A stretch of DNA of 59,111 bases from Treponema sp. (GTDB taxonomy: Bacteria > Spirochaetota > Spirochaetia > Treponematales > Treponemataceae): positions 1 to 59,111 of the forward strand of contig JAHAZJ010000050.1 in the NCBI GenBank assembly GCA_018385315.1. Reading direction: 5' to 3'. The notes under the pieces were generated by a model. The model saw only the letters and a list, made by a program, of their open reading frames with translations. It was not told the origin of the DNA and did no database searches. A program made the translations under genes and the position numbers. Of this stretch, positions 18,793 to 26,615 are shown one piece after another (positions within the stretch are counted from its first letter, which is position 1; every line of letters starts with the position of its first letter).

Positions 18793-18870
18793 TTACTCCC
18801 ACAAATACAACAAACTGCCTCTACCAAAGTAACGAGCAAGGACGGCATTCCTGAGTGCAAGTACATCCAT
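18793..18870 (-). other. Third-frame coding-like segment at the NlpC gene end
   Basis: In a frame different from both neighbours, these bases read MDVLALRNAVLARYFGRG followed by SLLYLWE and a stop. That stop is placed exactly before the next gene's ribosome site. The segment is richer in G+C and uses codons rare nearby (CTC, AGG, GTC). Either the NlpC reading frame is shifted near 18867, or a repeat has replaced its 3' end. Confidence 0.45.
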
Positions 18871-19525
18871 CTATTACATAGGCAACAAATCCATCCCTTT
18901 TCGATTTCGTTGCTGGTTTTTTTTCTGTTCCTAAAGCCCTTTTACCATCTGCCCCCTCACCTGGAAGTTCAGGATTTATTTCTTCTTCAGAAAAGCCCCC
19001 AGCAGAAGGCAAAACCCGCCCTGCTCCATAATATGTTTTTTTCCAATATCTGTCTGAAAGCGAGCGAATCAAAACTCCTGTTTCAGTACCATCACTTATT
19101 GCAGAAATAAATTTGTTATTTCCAATATAAATTCCTACATGAGAAATTCTTCCACTGTCAGTTGTTTTAAAAAATACCAGATCGCCAGCTTCTAGTTCAC
19201 TATCTTTAATTGAAGAACAAAAATCATAAATAGCAGTTGCGGTTCTTGGTAATTGTTTTGCTATGGATGTTCGGAAAACATAAAAAACAAAACCGGAACA
19301 GTCAAAAGCATTAGGTCCATAGGTTCCATACTTATAGGGTTTTCCTTCCAAACTTTTGGCCAGTTCAACAACTTTATTTCGATTTTCTTTGTTTTTATTT
19401 GTACTAGATGAGACTTTTACAGTTTTATTTTCTGCACAAACACTAAAACATGCTAAAACAAAAAGCATAATTAATAGAAAAGCAATTTTATTTGTTGTTT
19501 TACCAGAGAATAATTTATGTTCCAT
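18821..19525 (-). CDS. NlpC/P60 cell-wall peptidase, odd C-terminus
   Basis: NlpC/P60 enzymes cut the D-Glu-to-diamino-acid bond of peptidoglycan stem peptides. The 234-residue protein has a signal peptide (hydrophobic residues about 14-31). The papain-like domain spans about 45-165: FDCSGFVFYVF carries the catalytic Cys, SHVGIYIGN the catalytic His. A low-complexity acidic/basic tail follows. The last residues, GCTCTQECRPCSLLW, are Cys-rich and unlike the family. The DNA under them reads more like protein in another frame, so the true C-terminus may differ. A TATAAT-like box lies 8 bases before ATG, with no Shine-Dalgarno. A terminator separates it from the CBM48 gene upstream. Confidence 0.88.
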   Translation of the reverse strand: MEHKLFSGKTTNKIAFLLIMLFVLACFSVCAENKTVKVSSSTNKNKENRNKVVELAKSLEGKPYKYGTYGPNAFDCSGFVFYVFRTSIAKQLPRTATAIYDFCSSIKDSELEAGDLVFFKTTDSGRISHVGIYIGNNKFISAISDGTETGVLIRSLSDRYWKKTYYGAGRVLPSAGGFSEEEINPELPGEGADGKRALGTEKKPATKSKRDGFVAYVIDGCTCTQECRPCSLLW

Positions 19526-19532
19526 GTAAAAA

Positions 19533-19538
19533 ATTATA
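19533..19538 (-). promoter_or_regulatory. TATAAT box for the NlpC gene
   Basis: TATAAT lies eight bases before the ATG, so transcription would begin at or next to the start codon. No good -35 hexamer is seen. Confidence 0.4.
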
Positions 19539-19618
19539 ATACAGAATCTAGTGATTTAAAGGATTTTTTTATGAGAGTATGGTAAGAATTCTTTTAGATT
19601 TAATAAAACGTTTTCGTT

Positions 19619-19654
19619 AAAAAAAATAAGGCTATCCTGACATGCAGGATAGCC
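19619..19654 (-). terminator. Intrinsic terminator after CBM48 gene
   Basis: A perfect 10-bp stem (GGCTATCCTG, arms at 19630-19639 and 19645-19654) with loop ACATG is followed on the minus strand by TTATTTTTTTT. It ends the 19672-19992 gene. Confidence 0.92.
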
Positions 19655-19671
19655 GTTTAAAACGCTGATTT

Positions 19672-19992
19672 TTAATTATTTTTGTAAGTTGTTACAACAG
19701 AGTTATCTGCGTTGCTGTATGGAGCTGGAATATATTTATCAGCCTTCCAATCGTTTTCCCAACGACATCCGTCTAATAAATATCGGAACTGATATTCCTT
19801 ATCAACTTCCAATTCAATCTTTACAGAAAAAGAGCCGTCTTTTCCCTTTTTCAATGGAGTATCTGTACTGCTCCAACTGTTAAAATCTCCAGCAATATTA
19901 ATTGTTTTTGCACCCTGTGCAGCTTCTGGAGATACTGAAAAAGTTACTGTACATTTTGTCTTATCTTTTGAAAAAGATTTTTTTAATGCCAT
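19672..19992 (-). CDS. Free-standing CBM48 glycogen-binding protein
   Basis: This 106-residue protein consists of little more than one carbohydrate-binding module 48, the isoamylase N-terminal/AMPK-beta type. It has NIAGDFNSWS at about 28-37, a strand pair around KKGKDGSFSVKIELE, and YQFRYLLDGCRWENDW, with the aromatic residues expected to contact glucan. There is no signal peptide and no catalytic domain, so it probably binds cytoplasmic glycogen or acts as a subunit of a glycogen enzyme encoded elsewhere. AGAGG lies about 11 bases upstream of ATG. It is monocistronic, since a terminator follows. It is divergent from metK, sharing a 200-base promoter region. Confidence 0.88.
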   Translation of the reverse strand: MALKKSFSKDKTKCTVTFSVSPEAAQGAKTINIAGDFNSWSSTDTPLKKGKDGSFSVKIELEVDKEYQFRYLLDGCRWENDWKADKYIPAPYSNADNSVVTTYKNN

Positions 19993-20094
19993 TTATTAAT
20001 ATCCTCTTAAAATTTGATTCGTATTTTTTTTTAAGTCAACTGTAGATTAAAACATTTTCAATTTTCTTGCAAGAGAATGTTTTTTTTATTATAT

Positions 20095-20100
20095 TATAAT
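20095..20100 (+). promoter_or_regulatory. -10 box of metK promoter
   Basis: TATAAT precedes the riboswitch by 18 bases and would start the RNA near 20107, just before the aptamer. The -35 region is weak. Confidence 0.55.
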
Positions 20101-20117
20101 CACAAATTGCACATAAA

Positions 20118-20186
20118 TCCGTTGATTTATCCAAAATTGCAAACGGAGCCTCTCGTATGAGCTGGCAAAATCTTGCTAAATAGGAG
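20118..20186 (+). ncRNA. SAM-II-like riboswitch controlling metK
   Basis: Stem P1 is TCCGT (20118-20122) paired with ACGGA (20143-20147). The loop between them, TGATTTATCC...ATTGCAA (20123-20142), closely matches the SAM-II aptamer loop as I remember it from the structurally studied metX example (UGAUUUAACC...UUGCAA). The 3' strand GCTAAATAGGAG (20175-20186) matches the SAM-II GCUAAAAAGG element. UCC in the loop can pair with GGA of that strand, forming the pseudoknot. That GGA belongs to AGGAG, the Shine-Dalgarno of metK, so SAM binding would hide the ribosome site. The linker (20148-20174) is longer than usual and can form a small extra hairpin. Position, motifs and logic agree. The covariance score is untested. 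Confidence 0.8.
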
Positions 20187-20192
20187 ACTTAT

Positions 20193-21419
20193 ATGTCTAT
20201 CTTATCTAACAATCACTATTTATTTACTTCTGAATCTGTTGGTGAAGGTCACCCAGATAAGCTTTGTGATCAGGTTTCTGATGCCGTTCTTGATTATTGT
20301 CTTTCTTTAGATAAAGATGCACATGTTGCCTGCGAATCTTTTTCTACAACTGATTTTTTAATGGTAGGTGGTGAAATCGGCTTTCAGAATATTACAGTCG
20401 ATAAAGAATTTACTAAGAAATTCAATGCTGAAGTTGAAAAAATTGCCCGCCAGGTTGCTTTAGACATTGGTTACGATGATGCTGAAGTTGGTCTTGATGG
20501 TAAAAATTGTATTTTCATGAATCGTCTTCACGCTCAGTCTGCAGATATTAATCAGGGTGTTATTGGAAAACGTGGTGAAGAAGATTTGAAAGAATATGAA
20601 GGTCAGCAAGGTGCTGGTGACCAGGGAATGATGTTTGGATATGCTTGTAACGAAACTCCAGTTTACATGCCAGCTCCAGTTTATTATTCTCATCAGATTT
20701 TACTTCGCGCTCATGAGCTCCGTCATTCAGGAAAAATTTCATGGCTTCGTCCAGATGCTAAATCTCAAATTACAATTGAATATGATGAAAATAACAAACC
20801 GGTTCGCATTGATACTGTTGTAGTTTCTCATCAGCATAATCCTGATATTGATTATGATACATTAAAGAAAACTATTATTGATGAAATAATTAAACCTGTA
20901 CTTGAACCAACAGGACTTTTAGCTTCTGATACAAAATACTTTATAAATCCAACAGGACGCTTTGTAACAGGTGGCCCTGATGGAGATTCTGGTCTTACTG
21001 GTCGTAAAATCATTGTAGATACTTACGGCGGAATGGGACGTCATGGTGGTGGAGCCTTCTCTGGTAAAGATCCTTCTAAAGTCGACCGTTCAGCAGCTTA
21101 TATGGCCCGCTATATTGCAAAAAATGTTGTTGCAGCAGGATTAGCTGATCGTGCAGAAGTAGAACTTGCATACGCAATTGGTGTTCCTTATCCAGTTTCT
21201 ATTATGGTTGAAACTTTTGGAACTGAAAAAGCACCTCGTTCTAAAATTGAAGAAGCTGTAGAAAAAATCTTTGATTGTACACCAGCTGGAATTATAAAAA
21301 CATTACAGTTAAAACAACCAATCTATCGTAAAACTGCAAGTTATGGACACTTTGGTCGTGAAGGTTTCCCATGGGAAAAAACAGACAAAGTTGAAGAACT
21401 TAAAGCTGCATTAAAATAG
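20193..21419 (+). CDS. metK: S-adenosylmethionine synthetase
   Basis: MetK makes S-adenosylmethionine from methionine and ATP. The 408-residue protein has the family hallmarks: [10 protein letters not shown] (14-23) at the nucleotide site, [13 protein letters not shown], the [19 protein letters not shown] phosphate loop, and a C-terminal [13 protein letters not shown]. Slightly longer than the usual 380-400, it appears intact. Its Shine-Dalgarno (AGGAG, six bases before ATG) is embedded in the upstream SAM-II-like riboswitch, predicting feedback repression of translation by its product. nth follows after 15 bases, so read-through into the repair gene is likely. Confidence 0.98.
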   Translation: MSILSNNHYLFTSESVGEGHPDKLCDQVSDAVLDYCLSLDKDAHVACESFSTTDFLMVGGEIGFQNITVDKEFTKKFNAEVEKIARQVALDIGYDDAEVGLDGKNCIFMNRLHAQSADINQGVIGKRGEEDLKEYEGQQGAGDQGMMFGYACNETPVYMPAPVYYSHQILLRAHELRHSGKISWLRPDAKSQITIEYDENNKPVRIDTVVVSHQHNPDIDYDTLKKTIIDEIIKPVLEPTGLLASDTKYFINPTGRFVTGGPDGDSGLTGRKIIVDTYGGMGRHGGGAFSGKDPSKVDRSAAYMARYIAKNVVAAGLADRAEVELAYAIGVPYPVSIMVETFGTEKAPRSKIEEAVEKIFDCTPAGIIKTLQLKQPIYRKTASYGHFGREGFPWEKTDKVEELKAALK

Positions 21420-21434
21420 ATTGCTGGAGGTAAA

Positions 21435-22067
21435 ATGGATTTACTAAATAATTCGGAAATGGAAATTGTTTTTTCCAGATGGCAGCAGCAAAATCCTGCT
21501 CCAGAATCAGAATTAGAATATGTAAATCCCTTTACCCTTCTAGTTGCGGTTGTTTTAAGTGCACAAGCCACAGATAAAAGCGTAAACAAAGCAACTGAAT
21601 CCTTATTCAAAATTGTTGATACACCAGAGAAAATGGTAGAATTGGGAGAAGAAAAACTAATTTCCTATATTCGAACCATTGGTTTATATAAAAACAAAGC
21701 AAAAAGTGTAATTGGTCTTTCCCAAATGCTTATTTCTGACTTTAACAGTCAGGTTCCTGGAAATAGGGATGATTTAATGAAATTACCAGGTGTGGGTAGA
21801 AAAACAGCCAATGTTGTGCTGAATGTTATTTTTAATCAGCCAACAATGCCTGTAGATACCCACCTTTTAAGAATTTCACCAAAAATAGGATTAGCAGAAG
21901 GGACAACTCCAGAACAAATAGAAAAAAGTTTATTAGAAAGAATTCCAAAGGATTATTTAAAAAATGCTCATCACTGGATTTTATTGCATGGAAGATACGT
22001 TTGTACCGCAAGAAATCCTAAGTGTAATGAATGCATAATTAATGATATATGCAAAAAAAATTCTTAA
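21435..22067 (+). CDS. nth: Endonuclease III
   Basis: This DNA glycosylase/AP lyase removes oxidised pyrimidines. The 210-residue length is normal. The helix-hairpin-helix KLPGVGRKTANVV carries the catalytic lysine K123, MPVDTHLLR gives D141, and the iron-sulphur loop has C190, C197, C200 and C206 in the Cx6Cx2Cx5C pattern. These positions sit three residues after those of E. coli Nth. GGAGG lies just upstream of ATG. It is probably co-transcribed with metK and the MscS gene. Confidence 0.97.
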   Translation: MDLLNNSEMEIVFSRWQQQNPAPESELEYVNPFTLLVAVVLSAQATDKSVNKATESLFKIVDTPEKMVELGEEKLISYIRTIGLYKNKAKSVIGLSQMLISDFNSQVPGNRDDLMKLPGVGRKTANVVLNVIFNQPTMPVDTHLLRISPKIGLAEGTTPEQIEKSLLERIPKDYLKNAHHWILLHGRYVCTARNPKCNECIINDICKKNS

Positions 22068-22085
22068 TTTTATAGAGGAAAATCT

Positions 22086-23033
22086 ATGTTTAGTTTAATG
22101 AACTTTGCTGCTGAAATAGCGGCAGAAGCAGAAGGATTTTCTGGAGCCGTAATGCAAGCTGCACCAGAAACTGCAATATCCGTAACAGAAGCACTTTCTT
22201 CTGCCGCAAACCAGACAATTGTAAAACAAACTTCAAGTTTTATTTCCTGGATAAAAACTTTTGCAACATGGGAAAATCTTTTTAAATTAATTGGCTCATT
22301 ATTAATTATCCTTACTATATGGATTATTTACAAATTAATTCTTAAAGCTCTTAAAAAGATTCCTGCTGAAAAAGCCTCTCCACAGAAGATGATGATTCTA
22401 AAAAGACTTCTTACCTACACCTTCTATGTAGCTGTTGTAATGTATGTTTTAAGTTTATTTGGCGTTAAATTTTCCGCTATCTGGGGCGCTGCAGGAATTG
22501 CTGGAGTTGCAATCGGTTTTGCTGCTCAAACTTCTGTAAGTAATATTATTAGTGGTCTTTTTGTACTAACAGAAGGGGCATTGAAAATTGGAGATACAAT
22601 CATTGTTGGAGATGTTACAGGTATTGTTGATGCAATTTCCTTGCTTTCTGTACGTGTTCATACTTATGACAACCAGATGGTTCGTATTCCAAACTCTACA
22701 ATTATCAACAGTAATCTTACAAATAACTCCTATCACAAACAACGTCGAATGACTATTAATGTTTCAATTGCATATGAAAATGATATGACAACAGCTTTGG
22801 AAGCTCTTAAAAAAGTTCCTGCTTATTGTCCTACAGTTTTAGCAGATCCAGCACCTGCAGTTTGGTTCGATGGTTTTGGTGATAGTGGAATTAACATGAC
22901 TATAGCAGTTTGGTTTAAACCAGCAGATTTCCTTCAGACAAAAAATGATGTTTATATTGCCATCAAAAAAGTATTTGATGAAGCAAAAATCTCAATTCCA
23001 TTTAATCAGCTGGATGTAATGATTAAAAAATAA
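22086..23033 (+). CDS. mscS: MscS-family mechanosensitive channel
   Basis: This inner-membrane channel opens under hypo-osmotic stress. It has 315 residues. An Ala-rich N-terminal stretch precedes the first transmembrane helix (about 61-82), the second is near 110-127, and the pore helix is GAAGIAGVAIGFAAQTSVSNIISG. The cytoplasmic beta domain follows (GDTIIVGDVTGIVDAISLLSVRV, RIPNSTIINSNLTN) and then the alpha/beta C-terminal domain. It is a small MscS of typical length. AGAGG lies before ATG, and the gene is 18 bases downstream of nth. Confidence 0.95.
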   Translation: MFSLMNFAAEIAAEAEGFSGAVMQAAPETAISVTEALSSAANQTIVKQTSSFISWIKTFATWENLFKLIGSLLIILTIWIIYKLILKALKKIPAEKASPQKMMILKRLLTYTFYVAVVMYVLSLFGVKFSAIWGAAGIAGVAIGFAAQTSVSNIISGLFVLTEGALKIGDTIIVGDVTGIVDAISLLSVRVHTYDNQMVRIPNSTIINSNLTNNSYHKQRRMTINVSIAYENDMTTALEALKKVPAYCPTVLADPAPAVWFDGFGDSGINMTIAVWFKPADFLQTKNDVYIAIKKVFDEAKISIPFNQLDVMIKK

Positions 23034-23054
23034 TTTTTCAGTATTATTCTTATA

Positions 23055-24155
23055 ATGAAAAATTACTTTGAAAAATACACATGGGATTTTATGTTAAATA
23101 GAAATCCTATGTGTGAATACCACATCCCAACATATCATAAAATTCTTTGCAAAAATCCACCCCAGTTTCTTAATAAATACATCGCTCTTCCCACAATGCA
23201 GCGTCTTAAAGGAATAGGTCTTCTTTGTGGAACCGACTGGACCTCCCTCTATCACAACCGCCTCTCCTATTCCCGACTGGATCACAGCATTGGCGTGGCA
23301 TTAATTACCTGGAATTTTACCCATGACAAAAAACAGACTCTGGCTGCCCTTTTTCATGACATTTCTACTCCAGTTTTTTCCCATGTTTCAGATTTTAGAA
23401 AAGGAGACGCATTAACACAAACTGCAACAGAGGAACCAAATGCAGAATTATTAAAGCAAGACAAAGTTTTACAAGAACTACTAAAAAAAGACGGTATTTA
23501 TCTTTCAGAAATCAATAATTATCATAAATATCCTATTGCAGATAACGAAATTCCACAATTAAGTGCAGATCGCCTGGAATATATGTTTCCTTCTGGCATG
23601 GCTTTAGATGGCAGCTGGACCATGGAAGAAATTGAACGCTGCTACAACGACATTGTTATTTTAAAAAACGAGAATAATATTGATGAACTAGGTTTTAAGA
23701 CCGAAGCTATTGCTTTAGAATATTGTTGCCATTTTTGTTTAATAGGTCACATTCTTCAACTGAATGAAAACAAACTTACGCTCCAGCTTCTAGGAAAAGT
23801 TATGAATCTTGCTGTAGAAAAAAAAGTTCTTTCTGAAAATGATTTTATGACTCTTTCTGAAAAAGAAATAATTCAAAAGCTGGAAGCAATGCCTGTATGT
23901 GCAGAATTATCTGAGTTAAATGCTCTTTATAAAACCTTTAGAACAATGAAACAAGTAAAACACACAGCAGAACCTTTGGAAAATCACTTTTGTGTTTCAT
24001 TAAAAGTTAAACAACGTTATATAAATCCTTTAGTAAAAACAAAGGACGGAAAAATTAAGCGCATTGCAGACTGTTCTTTAGAAGCAAAAAAAATCATCAA
24101 TGATTTTCTGACTTATGATGACACAGCCTATGGATGTGTAAAAATTGAGAAATAA
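23055..24155 (+). CDS. HD-domain phosphohydrolase
   Basis: This 366-residue cytoplasmic protein of the HD superfamily is related to dGTPase-like enzymes. The metal site is seen as RLDHSIGV (about residue 76 onward), ALFHDISTPVFSH with the paired His-Asp, and a downstream Asp in SADRLEYMFPSG. The substrate is not evident; nucleotides are usual for the family. The gene begins 21 bases after mscS with no Shine-Dalgarno. TATTAT sits seven bases before ATG, so it could have its own leaderless transcript or be coupled. Its stop is two bases from the stop of the convergent pbpC. Confidence 0.85.
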   Translation: MKNYFEKYTWDFMLNRNPMCEYHIPTYHKILCKNPPQFLNKYIALPTMQRLKGIGLLCGTDWTSLYHNRLSYSRLDHSIGVALITWNFTHDKKQTLAALFHDISTPVFSHVSDFRKGDALTQTATEEPNAELLKQDKVLQELLKKDGIYLSEINNYHKYPIADNEIPQLSADRLEYMFPSGMALDGSWTMEEIERCYNDIVILKNENNIDELGFKTEAIALEYCCHFCLIGHILQLNENKLTLQLLGKVMNLAVEKKVLSENDFMTLSEKEIIQKLEAMPVCAELSELNALYKTFRTMKQVKHTAEPLENHFCVSLKVKQRYINPLVKTKDGKIKRIADCSLEAKKIINDFLTYDDTAYGCVKIEK

Positions 24156-24157
24156 TT

Positions 24158-26455
24158 TTATTTTACTTCAAAAAAGATTTCTGTACTTTCATCATCACAA
24201 GAAATTTTACACTTGTGACTGCCTCGTTCTACAGGCAAAAGAAAATAAAAAGGTCTGTATATTGTAAAAGCAGGTTCATCATCATATTCCACAACAGCTT
24301 CCTCTTTTTGACCACCAAAAACTTCCACTGGAATTGCCTGTAAATCCTGATTCATATTGCTGTAATAGAAAACAGATTTATTTTTTGGAGTATTAACAGT
24401 TAAAACTGAAGAGGTATAATCTACTTCCCCTGCAACATCATATAATCTTACCCATTTCTGATATTCTGAAGGATAAATCACAGAAAGCTTGTTTCCATTA
24501 AGAACATGCCAGTTACAATCATCCTGTACTAAATCTTTTGGAACATATTCATAAACAACACCAGGACAGTTTTTTCCCGCTGGCATTCCCGAAAGTGAAC
24601 AAATCTGTTTTTTTTCATAATTTTCTGGCAATGGAAATTGTTTCTCTTCTGCTGATAATTTGCTGTATTGTTCAAGATAATCTAAAATCTGTTTTGCAGC
24701 CCCAGCAGGTAATGAACTTCCTGTTTTTCCCATTACAGTTTCGCCAGTATGATTTCCCATCCAAACTGCAACTGTAAACTCTTTTGTAGCACCAAGAGCC
24801 ACAATATTCTGGAACTGATTACTGGTTCCTGTTTTGAAAATAGAAGGATATTCCGTTTGGAAAGTCTGGGTATAACCAAATCCTAAAGCCCGGGCACCTT
24901 TGTCTGATAAAATTGAACAAAGAATTCTAGCCGTATCCCTTGTGTAAATCTGATTTCCCGATTTTTTCTGAATTTTCTTAATTTCTTTTTCAGAATGTTT
25001 TTCATAAGAAAGAGGAAGATATACACCATCTCTTACAAAAACAGAAAATGCAGGGGCTAATTCTGCAAGAGTAACTTCTCCTACACCTAGTGCTAATCCT
25101 AAATCAACTACATCAGCCTGAGAAATTAATGATGTAAAATTCATCTGATATAATTTTTCTAAATAGTTTTCTACTCCAATTCTATCTAACAAATCTACAG
25201 CAGGAACATTAAGACTAGATGCCAAAGCTATTCGCATTCTAATTGGTCCGTTATATCTATTATTAAAATTCTGTGGAATATAAACTCTGTCTTCTCCAAA
25301 TTCCAAAGGAACATCTGGCAAAACCATGGAAGGATAATATAAGGAACTTCCGTCTGCAGCTTTTGTATCTAATGCAAGGGCATACAAAAATGGCTTCATT
25401 GAACTTCCTGGCTGATTTTGCACTGTAATGCCATCAATCTGCCCTTGTTTTTGATCATCAAAAAAATTGCCGTTTCCAACCCATGCAATTACAGAATTAT
25501 CTTCATTATTGAGAACAAGAATTGCTCCGTTAGAAATTCTCGACTTTTCCGCCTGTTCCAAAGCCTGGTTCAATGCATTTTCGGCAACTTGCTGCAAGGC
25601 CAAACTTACTGCTAAATGAAGCTCTGCCTGATTTTGTGGCATACCAGATAAATAATTCTGACGTAAATAATTAACATAATGAGGCAATAAAAATGGGCAA
25701 GAATGAATGTATGCAGCCTTTGCTGTTGCAAGTAAATTTTCATAATCATCTTCTTTAGGATTTAACAAAGAAGCTCGCTGTGCACATTCCTGAGGATTTG
25801 TAATTGGATTATAATCCTTTGGCCTTCTTGTAATTACAGAAAGACAAGATATTTCTTCTGTAGAAAGATTTTTTAATTCCTTTCCATAAAACATTCGGGC
25901 CGCAGAAGTAATTCCTTCACAGTTATAACCAAAAGGAACACTATTCAAATATAATTCCAGAATCTGTTTTTTTGATAATTTTGCCTCTATTCGAATTGCA
26001 TTAATTGCATCTTTTATTTTTACAGCAAAAGTTCTGTTTTCTTCAGGATAAATCATTTTTGCAAGCTGCATGGTAATAGTGGATGCACCACGAACAGTTC
26101 TGCTGGATTCTGTATTTTGTCTAAAAGCGTTAAGAACAGCAAAAATATCAACCCCATGATGAAAATAAAATCTTTTGTCTTCTGCTTTAAGCATAAGCTT
26201 TTGAACTTCTTTTGGTATGCTTTCAATATCAGTCCATTCTCTTCGTAAACCATCTTCCAGAGCAATAATCTGAATTAAATGATTATCACAATCATAAAGA
26301 CGCGTAGAAACAGGCTTTGTTCTGAATTCATTTAACTCTTTAAAAGGAATAATTTTCAAAATAATCAAAATTGAATAATTAAACCCAAAAATCGCAAGAA
26401 GAACAATAAAGAGTTTTTTATGATTTTTAATTAATTTATGGATAATTTTTTTCAT
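24158..26455 (-). CDS. pbpC: Penicillin-binding protein 1C
   Basis: This is a bifunctional class A-like peptidoglycan synthase at the inner membrane, with 765 residues. The membrane anchor is at about 14-36. The GT51 glycosyltransferase has EDKRFYFHHGVD with catalytic E92 and GASTITMQLAKM (123-134). The transpeptidase has SxxK at S351-K354, SLN at 414-416 and KTGTS at 541-545. A C-terminal BiPBP_C module ends the protein. All catalytic motifs are intact. Upstream lies the alpha-2-macroglobulin gene, reproducing the pbpC-yfhM pairing known in Proteobacteria, in which the macroglobulin is thought to trap proteases near wall damage. A strong hairpin with a T-run lies 18 bases before its ATG. Confidence 0.95.
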   Translation of the reverse strand: MKKIIHKLIKNHKKLFIVLLAIFGFNYSILIILKIIPFKELNEFRTKPVSTRLYDCDNHLIQIIALEDGLRREWTDIESIPKEVQKLMLKAEDKRFYFHHGVDIFAVLNAFRQNTESSRTVRGASTITMQLAKMIYPEENRTFAVKIKDAINAIRIEAKLSKKQILELYLNSVPFGYNCEGITSAARMFYGKELKNLSTEEISCLSVITRRPKDYNPITNPQECAQRASLLNPKEDDYENLLATAKAAYIHSCPFLLPHYVNYLRQNYLSGMPQNQAELHLAVSLALQQVAENALNQALEQAEKSRISNGAILVLNNEDNSVIAWVGNGNFFDDQKQGQIDGITVQNQPGSSMKPFLYALALDTKAADGSSLYYPSMVLPDVPLEFGEDRVYIPQNFNNRYNGPIRMRIALASSLNVPAVDLLDRIGVENYLEKLYQMNFTSLISQADVVDLGLALGVGEVTLAELAPAFSVFVRDGVYLPLSYEKHSEKEIKKIQKKSGNQIYTRDTARILCSILSDKGARALGFGYTQTFQTEYPSIFKTGTSNQFQNIVALGATKEFTVAVWMGNHTGETVMGKTGSSLPAGAAKQILDYLEQYSKLSAEEKQFPLPENYEKKQICSLSGMPAGKNCPGVVYEYVPKDLVQDDCNWHVLNGNKLSVIYPSEYQKWVRLYDVAGEVDYTSSVLTVNTPKNKSVFYYSNMNQDLQAIPVEVFGGQKEEAVVEYDDEPAFTIYRPFYFLLPVERGSHKCKISCDDESTEIFFEVK

Positions 26456-26472
26456 AGAATCTCGTGTGTTAT

Positions 26473-26543
26473 AAAAAAGTGCCTCTTAAGCTGCCGAGCG
26501 AAGCGAGATATATCTCTTCCTTGCAGCTTAAGCGAGCACTTTT
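26473..26543 (-). terminator. Long hairpin with T-run between A2M and pbpC
   Basis: The arms at 26475-26494 and 26523-26543 pair along AAAAGTGC and TTAAGCTGC with a small internal mismatch. The apex holds GAGATATATCTC and GCTTCGCTC elements. On the minus strand TTTTTT follows. It can act as terminator or attenuator before pbpC, and its sequence flavour matches the hairpin repeat at 59-91. Confidence 0.7.
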
Positions 26544-26555
26544 GAAGGCACGTTG

Positions 26556-26585
26556 CAGCGGGAGCTTTTTTTATTTTTTCCGCTG
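26556..26585. repeat. Secondary hairpin CAGCGG/CCGCTG
   Basis: CAGCGG at 26556-26561 pairs with CCGCTG at 26580-26585 around an A/T-rich loop, between the A2M stop codon and the long hairpin. It may stabilise the A2M mRNA end or be part of the same repeat insertion. Confidence 0.4.
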
Positions 26586-26615
26586 TGATAAATAAGTTAA
26601 TGTTGTTTATGAAAT

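Noticed and set aside
18786..18866. Longer N-terminus for the lipoprotein gene
   Set aside because: It would hide the lipoprotein signal peptide behind 27 residues read over the NlpC gene end. ATG 18785 has its own ribosome site.
24156..24240. Terminator between the HD gene and pbpC
   Set aside because: The TCACAAG/CTTGTGA pairing there has a ten-base loop and no T-run.
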